A DNA stretch of 64,000 nt from positions 1 through 64,000 of the forward strand of contig JADJJE010000029.1 of the NCBI GenBank assembly GCA_016706685.1. Reading direction: 5' to 3'. The stretch comes from Sandaracinaceae bacterium (lineage in GTDB: Bacteria; Myxococcota_A; Polyangia; Polyangiales; Houyiibacteriaceae). Shown in pieces: positions 35,824-44,740 of the stretch. The notes below the pieces were generated by a model. The model searched no databases, was not told the origin of the DNA, and saw only the letters and a program-made list of their open reading frames with translations. Made by a program: the position numbers and the translations under genes. Position 1 is the first letter of the stretch; each line of letters starts with the position of its first letter.

Positions 35824-37977
35824 TCAGCCGGCGGCGTCCGCTGGGTCGGCCGTGTACGCGTACGACTCCGAGCGGTAGTACTGATGGTAGCCGTAGCCGT
35901 AGGTCCGGCTGTTGATGTCTACGTCGTTCACCACGCAACCGATCATCACGGCGTCGACGGCGCGCATCTGGCGGAGAGCTGCTTCGACGCTCTCCTTCGT
36001 GGTCTGCTGCGCGCGCACGACGAGCATGACGCCGTCCACTTGGGGGGCGATGATGGCCGAATCCGTGACGGCCCCGACAGGCGGGCTGTCGAAGATGACC
36101 CACTCGTATTGGCTGGTGGCGGCATCACGCAGAGCCTTGAAAGCAGGGGTGTGCAAGAGCTCCGATGGGTTGGGCGGCACGGGGCCCGAAGGCAGCAGGT
36201 CGAGGCCGTCTACCTCGGTGTGGGACACTGCCTCGGCCAGCGAGCACTCCCCGAGGATGACCGATGTGACCCCCACCTTGTTGGTGATGCCGAACGGCTT
36301 GTGGGCGCGCGGCCGGCGCAGGTCCGTGTCGATGAGCAGCACCGACTTGCTGGCGTGCGCGAGCGCGATGGCGATGTTGCACGCGATGGTGGTCTTGCCT
36401 TCGCGCGGCGAAGCGCTGGTGATGACGAAGCAGCGCGAGGGGCGCGCGGCGTTCATGAAGGTGAGGTTGGTGCGGATGGTGCGCGCGCACTCCGCCGCGG
36501 CCGAGGTGGGCCGGTGGTGCGAGCTGAGCTCGGGCAGCTGCATCTCGGTCAGCTTGGGCAGGATGCCTACCACCTTCAGCCCCAGCGCCTCCACGTCTTC
36601 CACCGACTTGAGGCGGCGGTCCAGGCGCAGCAGGAGGGCGATGAGCGTCAAGCCGAGGATCAAGCCGCCTGCAGCACCGCCGCCGAGGTTGGTCATGAGC
36701 ACCGGGCTGATGGGCGACTGCGGGGGCAGCGCGCGATCCAGCACGCGAGCGTGGGTGACCTGGAGCATGCGCGTCAGGTCCGTCTCGGTCGTGCGCTGCA
36801 GCACCAGCTGATAGAGTTCCGCCTTGTTCTCGCGCTCACGGTTGAGGCGCTGGTACTCGATCTCGCGGAGGTTCAGGTCCAGGCCTTCGCTGTGCGCTTG
36901 GTCGACGGCGGCGCGCAGGCCACCTTCCACGCGCCGGGCCTCCTCGAACTCACCCTCGGTGCCGTGGATGACCGACCGCATCTCACGCACGAGCTGCTCC
37001 TGCTGCGTCCGAATCTCCGCGTTGAGCGCCACCATGTCCGGGTGGTTGTCGCCGTAGCGGACGGCCAGGCGCTCCCGCTCCCCCAGCTTTTCCACCAGGG
37101 CGGCGCGCAGCTCGATGATGGCCTCCACGTTGGTCAGGCCAGACAGCGGCGCCTCGAGCGGGTCCATGGACAGGGCGCGGCGCAGGCGGTCCGCGCGGGC
37201 GGCGAGCTCGATGCGGCGCGTGCGTGCGGTGGTGAGCGCATCGCTGAAGGCCAGGATCTGGCGCGCGACCACGTTCTGGTTTTCTTCGAGCGACAGGGAG
37301 AGGACGTCATGCTCGCGCTTGAAGTCGTACAGCGCGTTCTCGGACGCTTCGAGGTCGGAGCGGAGGTCCGTGAGCTGACCGTCGAGCCACTCGAGCGCCG
37401 TGACCGTGGAGCGCATACGGTCTTCGAGCGTCTTCTCGATGTAGGCTGCGCCGATGGCGTTGGCGATGTTGGCAGCGCGCTCGGGGTCGGAGTCCTGGAC
37501 GACCAGGTTGACGAGCCGGGTGGTGGGCACGGGCTCGACCGTGAGCCGGGCGCCGAGTAGGGCCGACGTTGCCTCGATGGTGCTGCCCTCGAAGCGCTCG
37601 GCGGCCTCGCCGGTGTGTCCGTGGAAGCCTGCATCTTCGTGCAGCGCCAGCTGACGGACCACGCGATCGAGCACGTTGCGGCTCGAAATGACTCGGTTTT
37701 GTGTGTCGAAGAACTCTCGGCTCGCCCAGAAATTTCCGAACGGGTCAGCCACGTCCTCGACGCCGCGCCCCAGCGGGCGTGGCGGGTTGGGCTCGTACTC
37801 GAGCGTGCTGATGGCGCTGTAGACGCGAGGCTGGCGCGAGGTCCAGACCGCACCGCCCACGCCGCCGAGCACCGCCAGCACGAGCGCGATCCACCCGAAC
37901 CGCACCACGAGGCGCATGAATTCGCGGGGATCGAAGCGTCGCCCCCCACCCCCCTCGAACACGTCTTCCCCGCTCAT
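35824..37977 (-). CDS. polysaccharide co-polymerase and tyrosine autokinase (Wzc-like)
   Basis: 717 residues. Wzz-like N-terminal domain: TM1 (LVVRFGWIALVLAVLGGVG), a long periplasmic coiled-coil region and TM2 (GLILGLTLIALLLRL) near residue 450. The C-terminal BY-kinase domain starts around 500, with Walker A SPREGKTT, Walker A' LLIDTDLRRPRAH, and Walker B VIFDSPPVGAVTD. A Tyr-rich tail follows (YGYGYHQYYRSESYAY, 6 Tyr or more), the autophosphorylation cluster. This is the standard regulator of polysaccharide chain length and export. It lies between an O-antigen ligase-like gene and the WecA-like gene on the same strand, so it belongs to the same exopolysaccharide operon. Confidence 0.95.
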   Translation of the reverse strand: MSGEDVFEGGGGRRFDPREFMRLVVRFGWIALVLAVLGGVGGAVWTSRQPRVYSAISTLEYEPNPPRPLGRGVEDVADPFGNFWASREFFDTQNRVISSRNVLDRVVRQLALHEDAGFHGHTGEAAERFEGSTIEATSALLGARLTVEPVPTTRLVNLVVQDSDPERAANIANAIGAAYIEKTLEDRMRSTVTALEWLDGQLTDLRSDLEASENALYDFKREHDVLSLSLEENQNVVARQILAFSDALTTARTRRIELAARADRLRRALSMDPLEAPLSGLTNVEAIIELRAALVEKLGERERLAVRYGDNHPDMVALNAEIRTQQEQLVREMRSVIHGTEGEFEEARRVEGGLRAAVDQAHSEGLDLNLREIEYQRLNRERENKAELYQLVLQRTTETDLTRMLQVTHARVLDRALPPQSPISPVLMTNLGGGAAGGLILGLTLIALLLRLDRRLKSVEDVEALGLKVVGILPKLTEMQLPELSSHHRPTSAAAECARTIRTNLTFMNAARPSRCFVITSASPREGKTTIACNIAIALAHASKSVLLIDTDLRRPRAHKPFGITNKVGVTSVILGECSLAEAVSHTEVDGLDLLPSGPVPPNPSELLHTPAFKALRDAATSQYEWVIFDSPPVGAVTDSAIIAPQVDGVMLVVRAQQTTKESVEAALRQMRAVDAVMIGCVVNDVDINSRTYGYGYHQYYRSESYAYTADPADAAG

Positions 37978-38097
37978 GGGCGGACGCCCCCTCGCGATGA
38001 GGAGTAGAGGACGTCAGGGTGACGAGAGGGTGCAAGCATAGGCTGGAGAGAGGGCGCTGCCTTGGATGCGAGCGCGCGTCGAAAGTTCATTTTGCGC

Positions 38098-40593
38098 TCA
38101 CCTTGGAACCGGCGCCAGTCCACGGGGCGATGACGCCGTCAGCCGACTGACCTGTTGTTCAGCACTCTGGCACTGTGGGCTCTCCCGTCCGGCTTGGCGG
38201 CACACATGCTGTGATGCGGAGCGAGCCAGGCCGATGCGTCCGTCCCGGACCGAGATCTGGAGCAAGATGGCCGCTCCTGGGCCGCTCGGGTCGAGGTCGA
38301 TGGAGGAGCGGATGAGGGCGATGCCCTCCTCGGGGTGCCCAATGTCGACCAGGACTTGTCCGTGACGGGCGTCGATGGCCGCGAGCGCGCTGCTCTGCCC
38401 GGCTGCGTCCCGGCGCATGACCCGCACGATGTCGTCGACCACTTCAAGGTCTCTGGCTTCACTGGCCAGCCGCACCAGGTTCCAGCGCGTGCCGTCTGGA
38501 AGGCTGGGTTGGTCTCGCGCGGCGAGCGCCGCCGCCGGGTCCACCAGGATCAGGATGTCCATCCAGACGGCGATGGCAGCCGGGTCCTCCGGGTGGGCCG
38601 CCCGGAGCGCCTCGGCGCCCGCTCGCGCATCACTCGGCTGCGTGCGGGCCATCGCGGTCAGGTGTCGGGCATGGGCTCCGAAGTCGTCCGTGCCCTCGGC
38701 CACCAGCAGCGCGTCCAGGGCCACACGAAAGTCGGCGCTCACCCCGGCGCAAGCGCGGGCTCGCGCGACCGTTTCGGCGAGCGACTCCGCGTCCACGCTG
38801 GCGCGCCGGATGTGCTCGACGTCGGCGTCTCGGGCGAGCACTTCGCAGAGCGCAGGGGTGCCCGCGCCAGCATGCAACCGGTCCGCCTCGCGCACCTCGA
38901 TCAAGGCTTGGTCGGGGCGTCCCATGCGGACGAGCCAGAGCGCCGCGAGCCGATGCGGCTCGGCCCACTCGGGTGCCAAGTACATGCTGCGGTTGAGCCA
39001 GCGGCCCGCACGCGGCGAGCCGCGCTCCGCGTACGCGTGACCGAGCGACGCCGTCAGCAGGCCGTCGGCGGGATGGAGCGTGGCGACTTCGCGCTCGATC
39101 TCCGCCAGCGCGGCGGTGGAGAGGGAGCCGGCCTGGAGCCGGGCACGCGTGGTCGCCGGGTCGTCCACGGGAAGGCGCACCACCAGCGCCGCGACGCCCA
39201 GCGCGGCCAGGGTGGCGATTCCCCACACGTAGTACGCGCTCTTGCGGGCCGCGTGTGCTCGCGTCCAGGCGATGCCGGCGCAGGCGGCGGCGGGCACGGC
39301 GACACCGGGGAGCTCCAGCGCGAAGTCGAAGAGATCGTGGAGGAAGAGCATGACGAGCACGCCCGCGCCGAGCGCCGCCGATGTCTGTGAGGTGCGCAGC
39401 GCGCTAAAAGTGCCGCGCGCGAACCAGGCGATGGCCAACACGGTGACCGGGATTCCGAACTCGGTGCCGTACTGGATGAGGATGTTCTCGGGGTGCGTGT
39501 AGCGGGCCAGGAACGTGGAGCGGTACATGAAGGCGGGTTCGAAGGCGCCTCGTCCCGCTCCCGCGATCCAGTGATCGAGCGCCAGCTCTCCCCCGCGACG
39601 CAGGAGGTCGAGCCGCTCGATGTCATTGAGGCCCTGCGTCTCGCGCACGCGGAAGAGCAGCAACCCGAGGCCGACCAGAGCGGCGATCACGAGCGCGCCG
39701 AGGACGAGCTTCTGCACGATCTCGACGCGTGCTCCGGCACGACGTGACAGCTGCACCGCGATGCCCGTGGCGATCAGCAGGCTGAGCGCGCCGCCGCGGG
39801 ACGTAGTCAGGAGCGCGAGGCAAGCGGCCATGGTGGCAGCAAAGAGAGCCATGCTCTTGCGCGCGCCAGGCTCTTCTTGGATCCCGAGGCCCAGGCAGAG
39901 CAGGGTGGTCAGCGCTGCGAACGCGCTGAGGTGGTTCACGTTGATGATGGGCCCGAAGACACGCCCACCCACCACCGGCTGGTACACCCCGAAGACCGTG
40001 GTGGCTCCGAGCGCCGCGTGTCCCAGCGACACCACCACCACCACCGAGCAGGCGAGCGCGATGGCCCGCATGAACCCGCGCGGGCGCTGCCGCTCCACCA
40101 GCAGGCTCAGCGCCAGCACCGTGCAGATGACGTTCAACCCCAGCAACATGCTGAGGCGCGTGCGGCCTGGGTCACGCGAGAGGGGGACCCAAGAAGGCGC
40201 AGGGTCCCCCAGCATGGCAGCCACATGCAGCGCGTCGTCGGCGGCCAACGGCGAGAGCGCCTGCACCAGCGCGATGGGCAGGGGCACCGTCTGCAGCACG
40301 GTGACGGCCCCCAGCGCCAGCAGCGCAGCCATGCCCGGAGACCACGGCAGCGGCCGCGCTCGGTCGCTGAGGACCACCGCGAACAAGAGGATCACGCTCG
40401 AGACCGCGCTGGTGGCCAGCCCCCACGAGAAGGCCCCAGCCAGCATCAGCGGCGCGAGCGCTACGTGCACGCCCACGAGCACCTTGGCCCACAGCTGCGG
40501 CGGGGGCTCGAGCGAGCGTCGGCGTCGGCGAGCCCGGGTTCGCTGACGGCGCTCTCGAATGCTCGAAGGCGCGGCTGTGGTCTCACTCGACAT
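38098..40593 (-). CDS. O-antigen ligase/polymerase-like membrane protein with C-terminal TPR-like region
   Basis: 831 residues from ATG 40593. A basic N-terminus (RQRTRARRRRRSL) precedes about 12 TM segments and a Wzy/WaaL-type loop containing LDHWIAGAGRGAFEPAFMYR and ARYTHPENILIQYGTEFGIP, typical of O-antigen ligases. The C-terminal ~320 residues are soluble and helical, with repeated Ala-rich units (YAERGSPRAGRWLNRSM, MGRPDQALIEVREADRL, HGQVLVDIGHPEEGIALIRS), like TPRs. It is the first gene of a three-gene minus-strand set with the Wzc-like and WecA-like genes (119 bases apart). Whether it acts as ligase or polymerase cannot be decided from sequence. Confidence 0.8.
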   Translation of the reverse strand: MSSETTAAPSSIRERRQRTRARRRRRSLEPPPQLWAKVLVGVHVALAPLMLAGAFSWGLATSAVSSVILLFAVVLSDRARPLPWSPGMAALLALGAVTVLQTVPLPIALVQALSPLAADDALHVAAMLGDPAPSWVPLSRDPGRTRLSMLLGLNVICTVLALSLLVERQRPRGFMRAIALACSVVVVVSLGHAALGATTVFGVYQPVVGGRVFGPIINVNHLSAFAALTTLLCLGLGIQEEPGARKSMALFAATMAACLALLTTSRGGALSLLIATGIAVQLSRRAGARVEIVQKLVLGALVIAALVGLGLLLFRVRETQGLNDIERLDLLRRGGELALDHWIAGAGRGAFEPAFMYRSTFLARYTHPENILIQYGTEFGIPVTVLAIAWFARGTFSALRTSQTSAALGAGVLVMLFLHDLFDFALELPGVAVPAAACAGIAWTRAHAARKSAYYVWGIATLAALGVAALVVRLPVDDPATTRARLQAGSLSTAALAEIEREVATLHPADGLLTASLGHAYAERGSPRAGRWLNRSMYLAPEWAEPHRLAALWLVRMGRPDQALIEVREADRLHAGAGTPALCEVLARDADVEHIRRASVDAESLAETVARARACAGVSADFRVALDALLVAEGTDDFGAHARHLTAMARTQPSDARAGAEALRAAHPEDPAAIAVWMDILILVDPAAALAARDQPSLPDGTRWNLVRLASEARDLEVVDDIVRVMRRDAAGQSSALAAIDARHGQVLVDIGHPEEGIALIRSSIDLDPSGPGAAILLQISVRDGRIGLARSASQHVCRQAGRESPQCQSAEQQVSRLTASSPRGLAPVPR

Positions 40594-40681
40594 TCGGCTG
40601 GCAGGGTCCCGGCGCGAGGGTAGCAGGGCGGGGCCGCTCCGCACGATGCGTTTGCCTCGGCCGCCTGCTAGAAGACCCGCC

Positions 40682-41854
40682 GTGCGCCCGCGTCTCCTGA
40701 TGGTCATCGCCGAGGACTGGTACTTCTGGTCCCACAGGCTCCACATCGCTCAGGCAGCCCAGCGCGCGGGCTACGACGTCGGGCTCGCCACCGCGCAGGG
40801 TGACCTGCAGCCTCGGATCGAAGCCGAGGGCTTCCGCTATTTCCCCATTCGCCTCGATCGCGGCAGCACCAATCCGCTGGCCGAGGCGCGCTCGGTGGCC
40901 AGCGTGACCGCGGTGATGGTCCGTTTCCGCCCTGACGTGGTGCACCTGGTGGCCCACAAGCTGGTGCTCTACGGGTCCATCGCCGCCGCGCTCACGCGGG
41001 CGCCCGCGGTGGTCTGCGCGGTGGCCGGCATGGGCTACCTGTTCATGGGGGATGGGCTCAAGCGTCAGGTCCTGCGCGGCGTGGTGCAGCAGGCCTACGG
41101 GGGTCTCGTGAAGCGCGGTGGCCGCGTGAGCGTGATCCTGCAGAACCCCGACGACCAGCGCGAACTCGCCGCCGCCGGCATGATCGACCCGGCGCAGGTC
41201 ACCATGATCTGCGGGTCGGGCGTGGACACCGAGCGCTTCGCGCCCGCGCCAGAGCCAGGCGGCGTGCCCATCGTCATGACGCACAGCCGCATGCTGGTGG
41301 ACAAGGGCATCGGAGAGATCGCCGAGGCGGCCCGCATCTTGCGCGACCGAGGGGTGCCGGTGCGCTTCCGGTTGGTGGGAGACCCCGACGCGCAGAACCC
41401 CAGCACCATCCCGCCCGAGACGCTGCGTGCCTGGCACGACGAAGGCCTGGTAGAGCACCTGGGGCGCCGCGCAGACATCCCGGAGCAGCTCGCCGCCTGC
41501 CACATCGCCTGCTTGCCCAGCTATCGCGAGGGCGCGCCGCTGTCGCTGATCGAGGCCGCAGCGGCCGGCCGGCCCATCGTGAGCGCCGACGTGCCGGGCT
41601 GCCGCGAGATCGTGCGCGACGGAGACAACGGCTACTTGGTCCCCGTGCGCGATGGTCTCGCCCTGGCCATCGCCATCGAGAAGCTGGTCACGGACCCGGC
41701 GCTGCGTCAGCGCATGGGGCAGCGCAGCCGTGAGCGCGCCCTCGCGGAGTGGTCACGCGCGCACGTGGCCGAGGCCACGCTGCAGGTCTACGCCGCCCAG
41801 CTGGGGCGTCACCCGCGTGGGCGGAGCGCGCTGCGCAGGCTGTCCACCACGTAG
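40682..41854 (+). CDS. GT4-family glycosyltransferase
   Basis: 390 residues from GTG 40682. An upstream ATG at 40645 and a later one at 40700 are alternatives. N-terminal Rossmann-like part with MVIAEDWYFWSHRLHIAQ and VHLVAHKLVLYGSIAA. C-terminal nucleotide-sugar-binding part with MTHSRMLVDKGIGEI, RFRLVGDPD, HLGRRADIPEQLAACH, then the family signature PSYREGAPLSLIEAAAAGRP with conserved Glu. Probably adds a sugar during polysaccharide repeat-unit assembly. It is divergent from the O-antigen ligase gene (88 bases between). It ends inside the 3' end of the aminotransferase gene on the opposite strand (46-base overlap). Confidence 0.9.
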   Translation: MRPRLLMVIAEDWYFWSHRLHIAQAAQRAGYDVGLATAQGDLQPRIEAEGFRYFPIRLDRGSTNPLAEARSVASVTAVMVRFRPDVVHLVAHKLVLYGSIAAALTRAPAVVCAVAGMGYLFMGDGLKRQVLRGVVQQAYGGLVKRGGRVSVILQNPDDQRELAAAGMIDPAQVTMICGSGVDTERFAPAPEPGGVPIVMTHSRMLVDKGIGEIAEAARILRDRGVPVRFRLVGDPDAQNPSTIPPETLRAWHDEGLVEHLGRRADIPEQLAACHIACLPSYREGAPLSLIEAAAAGRPIVSADVPGCREIVRDGDNGYLVPVRDGLALAIAIEKLVTDPALRQRMGQRSRERALAEWSRAHVAEATLQVYAAQLGRHPRGRSALRRLSTT

Positions 41855-42915
41855 CCCTGCTCGTCTTCGCGCAGGGCGGCAAAGATGGGGAGCGCCAGGC
41901 TGGTGGCCGCGGCTTCGTCGGCCACGGGGCACACGGCGCCAGCCGCCACATCCGCGAAGCAAACCTGCCGGTGCAGCGGGATGGGGTAGTAGATGGCCGT
42001 GCCGACGCCGGCCTGGGAGAGTGACCGCTGCACGTGATCACGCGTGACGCGGTCGGGAAAGCGCACCACGTACTGGTTGTAGGTGTGCTCCGGGTGGGCC
42101 GGCGGGAGACGCAGCTCGGACAGCGCTGCGAAGGCCTCGGCGTAGCGCGCGGCGTTCTGCCGCCGGCCAGCGAGCTCGGCCTCCACCAACGGCAGCTTCA
42201 CGTGCAGCAGCGCGGCCTGGAGCGCGTCCAGGCGAAAGTTCCCGCCCACCACGGCGTGGTGGTACTTCGGCTCGCTGCCGTGCGCGCGCAGGATGCGCAG
42301 GCGCTCTGCCATGGCCGGGTCGCGCGTGGTGACCAGGCCGCCATCGCCGAAGCCACCCAGGTTCTTGCTGGGGAAGAACGAGTGCGCGCCGGCCGTCTCG
42401 ATGCTGCCCACGGGGCGCCCGCCGTAGCGTGCCAAGAACGACTGCGCGGCGTCCTCGAGGATGGGTAGCTCGCCCGCCACGGAGCGCAGCCCCGCGAGAT
42501 CCGCGGCCAGCCCGAAGAGGTGCACCGGGATGATGGCGCGCGTGCGCGCGGTGATCAGGCGTGAGACCTGAGCCGGGTCGAGGTTGAGCGTGTCCACGCA
42601 CGAGTCGGCGAACACGGGCGTTCCGCCCAGGCGCGAGACCGCACCCGCCGTGGCGAAGAACGTGTAGCTGGGGACGATGACCTCGTCGCCGGGCCCGATG
42701 CCCAGCGCCATGAGCAGCATCAGGATGGCGTCCGAGCCGTTGGACACGCCGAGCGCGTGCGGCACCTCGAGCACGCGCTCGCAGTCCCGCTCGAACGCGC
42801 TGACGGCGGGGCCCAGGATGTATTCGCCGCTGCGCAGCACCTCGATGGCGCGGGCCTCGAGGCGCGCCTGCAGGTCCGCGGGGATGCGGGTGACGTCCAG
42901 GAGCGGGACCTTCAC
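41809..42915 (-). CDS. wbpE: DegT-family PLP aminotransferase, UDP-sugar C3 aminase
   Basis: A 368-residue PLP enzyme with a GTG start overlapping the end of the acyltransferase gene (GTGA, 4 bases). Motifs are GVSNGSDAILMLLMAL, IVPSYTFFATAGAV, VFADSCVDTLNLDP, ILEDAAQSFLARY (PLP-binding Asp) and FFPSKNLGGFGDGG, with the Schiff-base Lys at 184. Context with wbpB and wbpD indicates amination of the 3-keto UDP-GlcNAc uronic acid in the pathway to UDP-GlcNAc(3NAc)A. Length matches WbpE. Other DegT enzymes share these motifs, so the substrate is inferred from context. Confidence 0.88.
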   Translation of the reverse strand: MKVPLLDVTRIPADLQARLEARAIEVLRSGEYILGPAVSAFERDCERVLEVPHALGVSNGSDAILMLLMALGIGPGDEVIVPSYTFFATAGAVSRLGGTPVFADSCVDTLNLDPAQVSRLITARTRAIIPVHLFGLAADLAGLRSVAGELPILEDAAQSFLARYGGRPVGSIETAGAHSFFPSKNLGGFGDGGLVTTRDPAMAERLRILRAHGSEPKYHHAVVGGNFRLDALQAALLHVKLPLVEAELAGRRQNAARYAEAFAALSELRLPPAHPEHTYNQYVVRFPDRVTRDHVQRSLSQAGVGTAIYYPIPLHRQVCFADVAAGAVCPVADEAAATSLALPIFAALREDEQGYVVDSLRSALRPRG

Positions 42916-43598
42916 GCCTCGCCCTCGCCGCGCTCCGTGATGGCGCCCGGCTTCCAGTCGTCGTGCGCTCGCTCGCCGCGCGCCAGGTGTTCGGGCAAGG
43001 GGGCGTCCTCGTGAAGGTCCAGGCAGCGCACGCCGCTGGTCTCGTCCACGTAGCGCAGGCCCGACTCGGGGCACGTGGCATGGCCGCCCACGAAGTGGAG
43101 GCGGTGTCCGTGGCGGCTGACGTAGCCCACCACGCGGCCGGGCACGCCCACCACCAGCGCGTAGTCCGGCACGCTGCGGGACACCACGGCGCCGGCGCCC
43201 ACGAAGCTGTAGCGCCCCAGCGTGACGCCACACACGATGGTGGCGTTGGCGCCCACCGAGCAGCCACGGCGCAGGAGCGTGGGCTCGTACAGGCTGCGCC
43301 GGTCCACCTGGGCGCGCGGGTTGGTCACGTTGGTGAGCACGCACGACGGGCCGAGGAACACCTCGTCTTCCACCACGGTGCCCGCGTAGAGCGAGACGTT
43401 GTTCTGGATCTTCACGCGGTCGCCCAGCTGCACGCCGCTGGCCACGAAGCAGTTCTGACCCAGGTTGCAGTCACGCCCGATGACCGCGCCGCTCATGATG
43501 TGGGAGAAGTGCCAGATGCGCGTGCCGGCGCCGATCTGGGCGGGCTCGTCCACGCACGCGCTGGGGTGCGCCACGTAGGCCGCGCCGCCGCTGCTCAC
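42912..43598 (-). CDS. wbpD: left-handed beta-helix N-acetyltransferase (WbpD-like)
   Basis: 228 residues starting GTG, coupled to the next gene by a 4-base overlap. Hexapeptide-type repeats are visible: AQIGAGTRIWHFSHIMSGAV, GRDCNLGQNCFVASGV, GDRVKIQNNVSLYAGTVV, then SVGANATIVCGVTLGRYSFV and GAGAVV. His in HFSHIM and Asn in KIQNN correspond to catalytic and acetyl-CoA-binding residues of this family (WbpD/WlbB). The extra ~50-residue C-terminus with HATCPESGLRY and CLDLHEDAP contains His/Cys and may bind a metal. Acetylates the 3-amino group of the UDP-sugar. Confidence 0.92.
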   Translation of the reverse strand: MSSGGAAYVAHPSACVDEPAQIGAGTRIWHFSHIMSGAVIGRDCNLGQNCFVASGVQLGDRVKIQNNVSLYAGTVVEDEVFLGPSCVLTNVTNPRAQVDRRSLYEPTLLRRGCSVGANATIVCGVTLGRYSFVGAGAVVSRSVPDYALVVGVPGRVVGYVSRHGHRLHFVGGHATCPESGLRYVDETSGVRCLDLHEDAPLPEHLARGERAHDDWKPGAITERGEGEA

Positions 43599-44557
43599 GT
43601 GGGCTCGGCGACGAGCTGCGGGTGGGCGCGCTCGGGGAGAGGGGTGGTCAACTCCGCCGTCCGCAGGCGGTAGGACAGCTCGATGGAAGGGCGCGCGTCC
43701 TCGATGCCGAACCCCCGCCCCGCGAGCACCTCGCGGTACACCTCGCTGTGCAGGTCCGTGAAGCCGCCGGAGAACTCGATCTCTTCCCCGTCGAGCGTCA
43801 GCGTGCGGTGGGCGTGACCGCCCGCGTCACGCACGGCCAGGGGAAGGTCCGAGGTGCGCGTGGACAGCAGCCAGCGCACGTCGGCGTGCTCGAGCGCCAG
43901 GAAGCCACTCACCCGGTCGCGCTCGCGCTGGTGCACCTCGGCCTCGCGCGCGGCGCCGAACAGCCACACCATGAGGTCCATCAGGTGGATGCCGATGTTG
44001 GTGACCAGCCCGCCCGACTTGGCCTCGTCGCCCTTCCACGACACGTCGTACCAGCGCCCGCGGCGCGTGGCGTAGCTGAGCAGCACCTGGTGCCGGATGC
44101 CGCGCGCGGCGTCCTCGGTGAGGCGCGCCTTGAGCGCGATGAGCGAGGGCAGCAGGCGCAGCTGCAGCACCGTGTACACGCGCGAGCCGCTCTCACCCTC
44201 GATGACGCTGAGCTGGTCGAGGTTCCACGGGTTGATGACCAGCGGCTTCTCGCAGATGGCGTGCGCGCCGAGGCGCAGCGCCAGGCGGCAGTGCGCGTCG
44301 TGCAGGTAGTTGGGCGAGCACACGGACACGTACTGAACCGCCGAGGCCGACGACTCACGCCGGCGTTTCTCGAGGAAGCGGTCGAAGCGCTCCACCTCCG
44401 TGAAGAAGGCCGCGTCCGGGAAGTACTTGTCCATGATCCCGACCGAGTCGAAGGGATCACAGGCAGCCACCAGGGTTCCGCCGTTGTCGGCGATGGCCTT
44501 GAGGTGGCGGGGCGCGACGAAGCCGCCGATGCCCAGGAGCGCGAAGTTGGCTGTCAT
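43595..44557 (-). CDS. wbpB: Gfo/Idh-family UDP-GlcNAc uronate 3-dehydrogenase (WbpB/WlbA)
   Basis: A 320-residue NAD-dependent dehydrogenase with an N-terminal Rossmann fold. Very close in motif to WbpB/WlbA: FALLGIGGFVAPRHLKAI, DPFDSVGIMDKYFPDAAFF, VQYVSVCSPNYLHDAHCRLA, then HAICEKPLVINPWNLDQL (the EKP motif with catalytic Lys). The rest matches (SGGLVTNIGIHLMDLMVWLF). It oxidises C3 of UDP-N-acetylglucosaminuronic acid, the second step of the pathway. It is first of three coupled genes (wbpB-wbpD-wbpE). The companions wbpA and wbpI are not in this window. Confidence 0.95.
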   Translation of the reverse strand: MTANFALLGIGGFVAPRHLKAIADNGGTLVAACDPFDSVGIMDKYFPDAAFFTEVERFDRFLEKRRRESSASAVQYVSVCSPNYLHDAHCRLALRLGAHAICEKPLVINPWNLDQLSVIEGESGSRVYTVLQLRLLPSLIALKARLTEDAARGIRHQVLLSYATRRGRWYDVSWKGDEAKSGGLVTNIGIHLMDLMVWLFGAAREAEVHQRERDRVSGFLALEHADVRWLLSTRTSDLPLAVRDAGGHAHRTLTLDGEEIEFSGGFTDLHSEVYREVLAGRGFGIEDARPSIELSYRLRTAELTTPLPERAHPQLVAEPT

Positions 44558-44585
44558 GCAGGCGGCAGGGTAGCGCGGAGGGTGG

Positions 44586-44662
44586 TGGCGGATGCTAGAG
44601 GATTCGAACCTCTGACCCCTGCCTTCGGAGGGCAGTGCTCTATCCAGCTGAGCTAAGCATCC
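44586..44662 (-). tRNA. tRNA-Arg (anticodon CCG)
   Basis: A complete cloverleaf on the minus strand. Acceptor stem GGATGCT pairs with AGCATCC. The D arm is GCTC/GAGC, the anticodon stem CTGCC/GGCAG encloses CTCCGAA with anticodon CCG, and the T stem AGAGG/CCTCT encloses TTCGAAT. The discriminator is G, and CCA is encoded (44586-44588). It reads CGG Arg codons, frequent in this GC-rich genome. It lies between the wbpB start and the dacB end. Confidence 0.95.
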
Positions 44663-44740
44663 CGGGTGCTCCGGCGAGCCGGACGGGCGACGTTCGTAAC
44701 CGATGCACGCGCGGGTGGCAAGTCACGTGTCGCTCTCCGC

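Noticed and set aside
34930..37560. An 876-codon plus-strand open frame
   Set aside because: It is antisense to the WecA-like and Wzc-like genes, whose motifs are complete.
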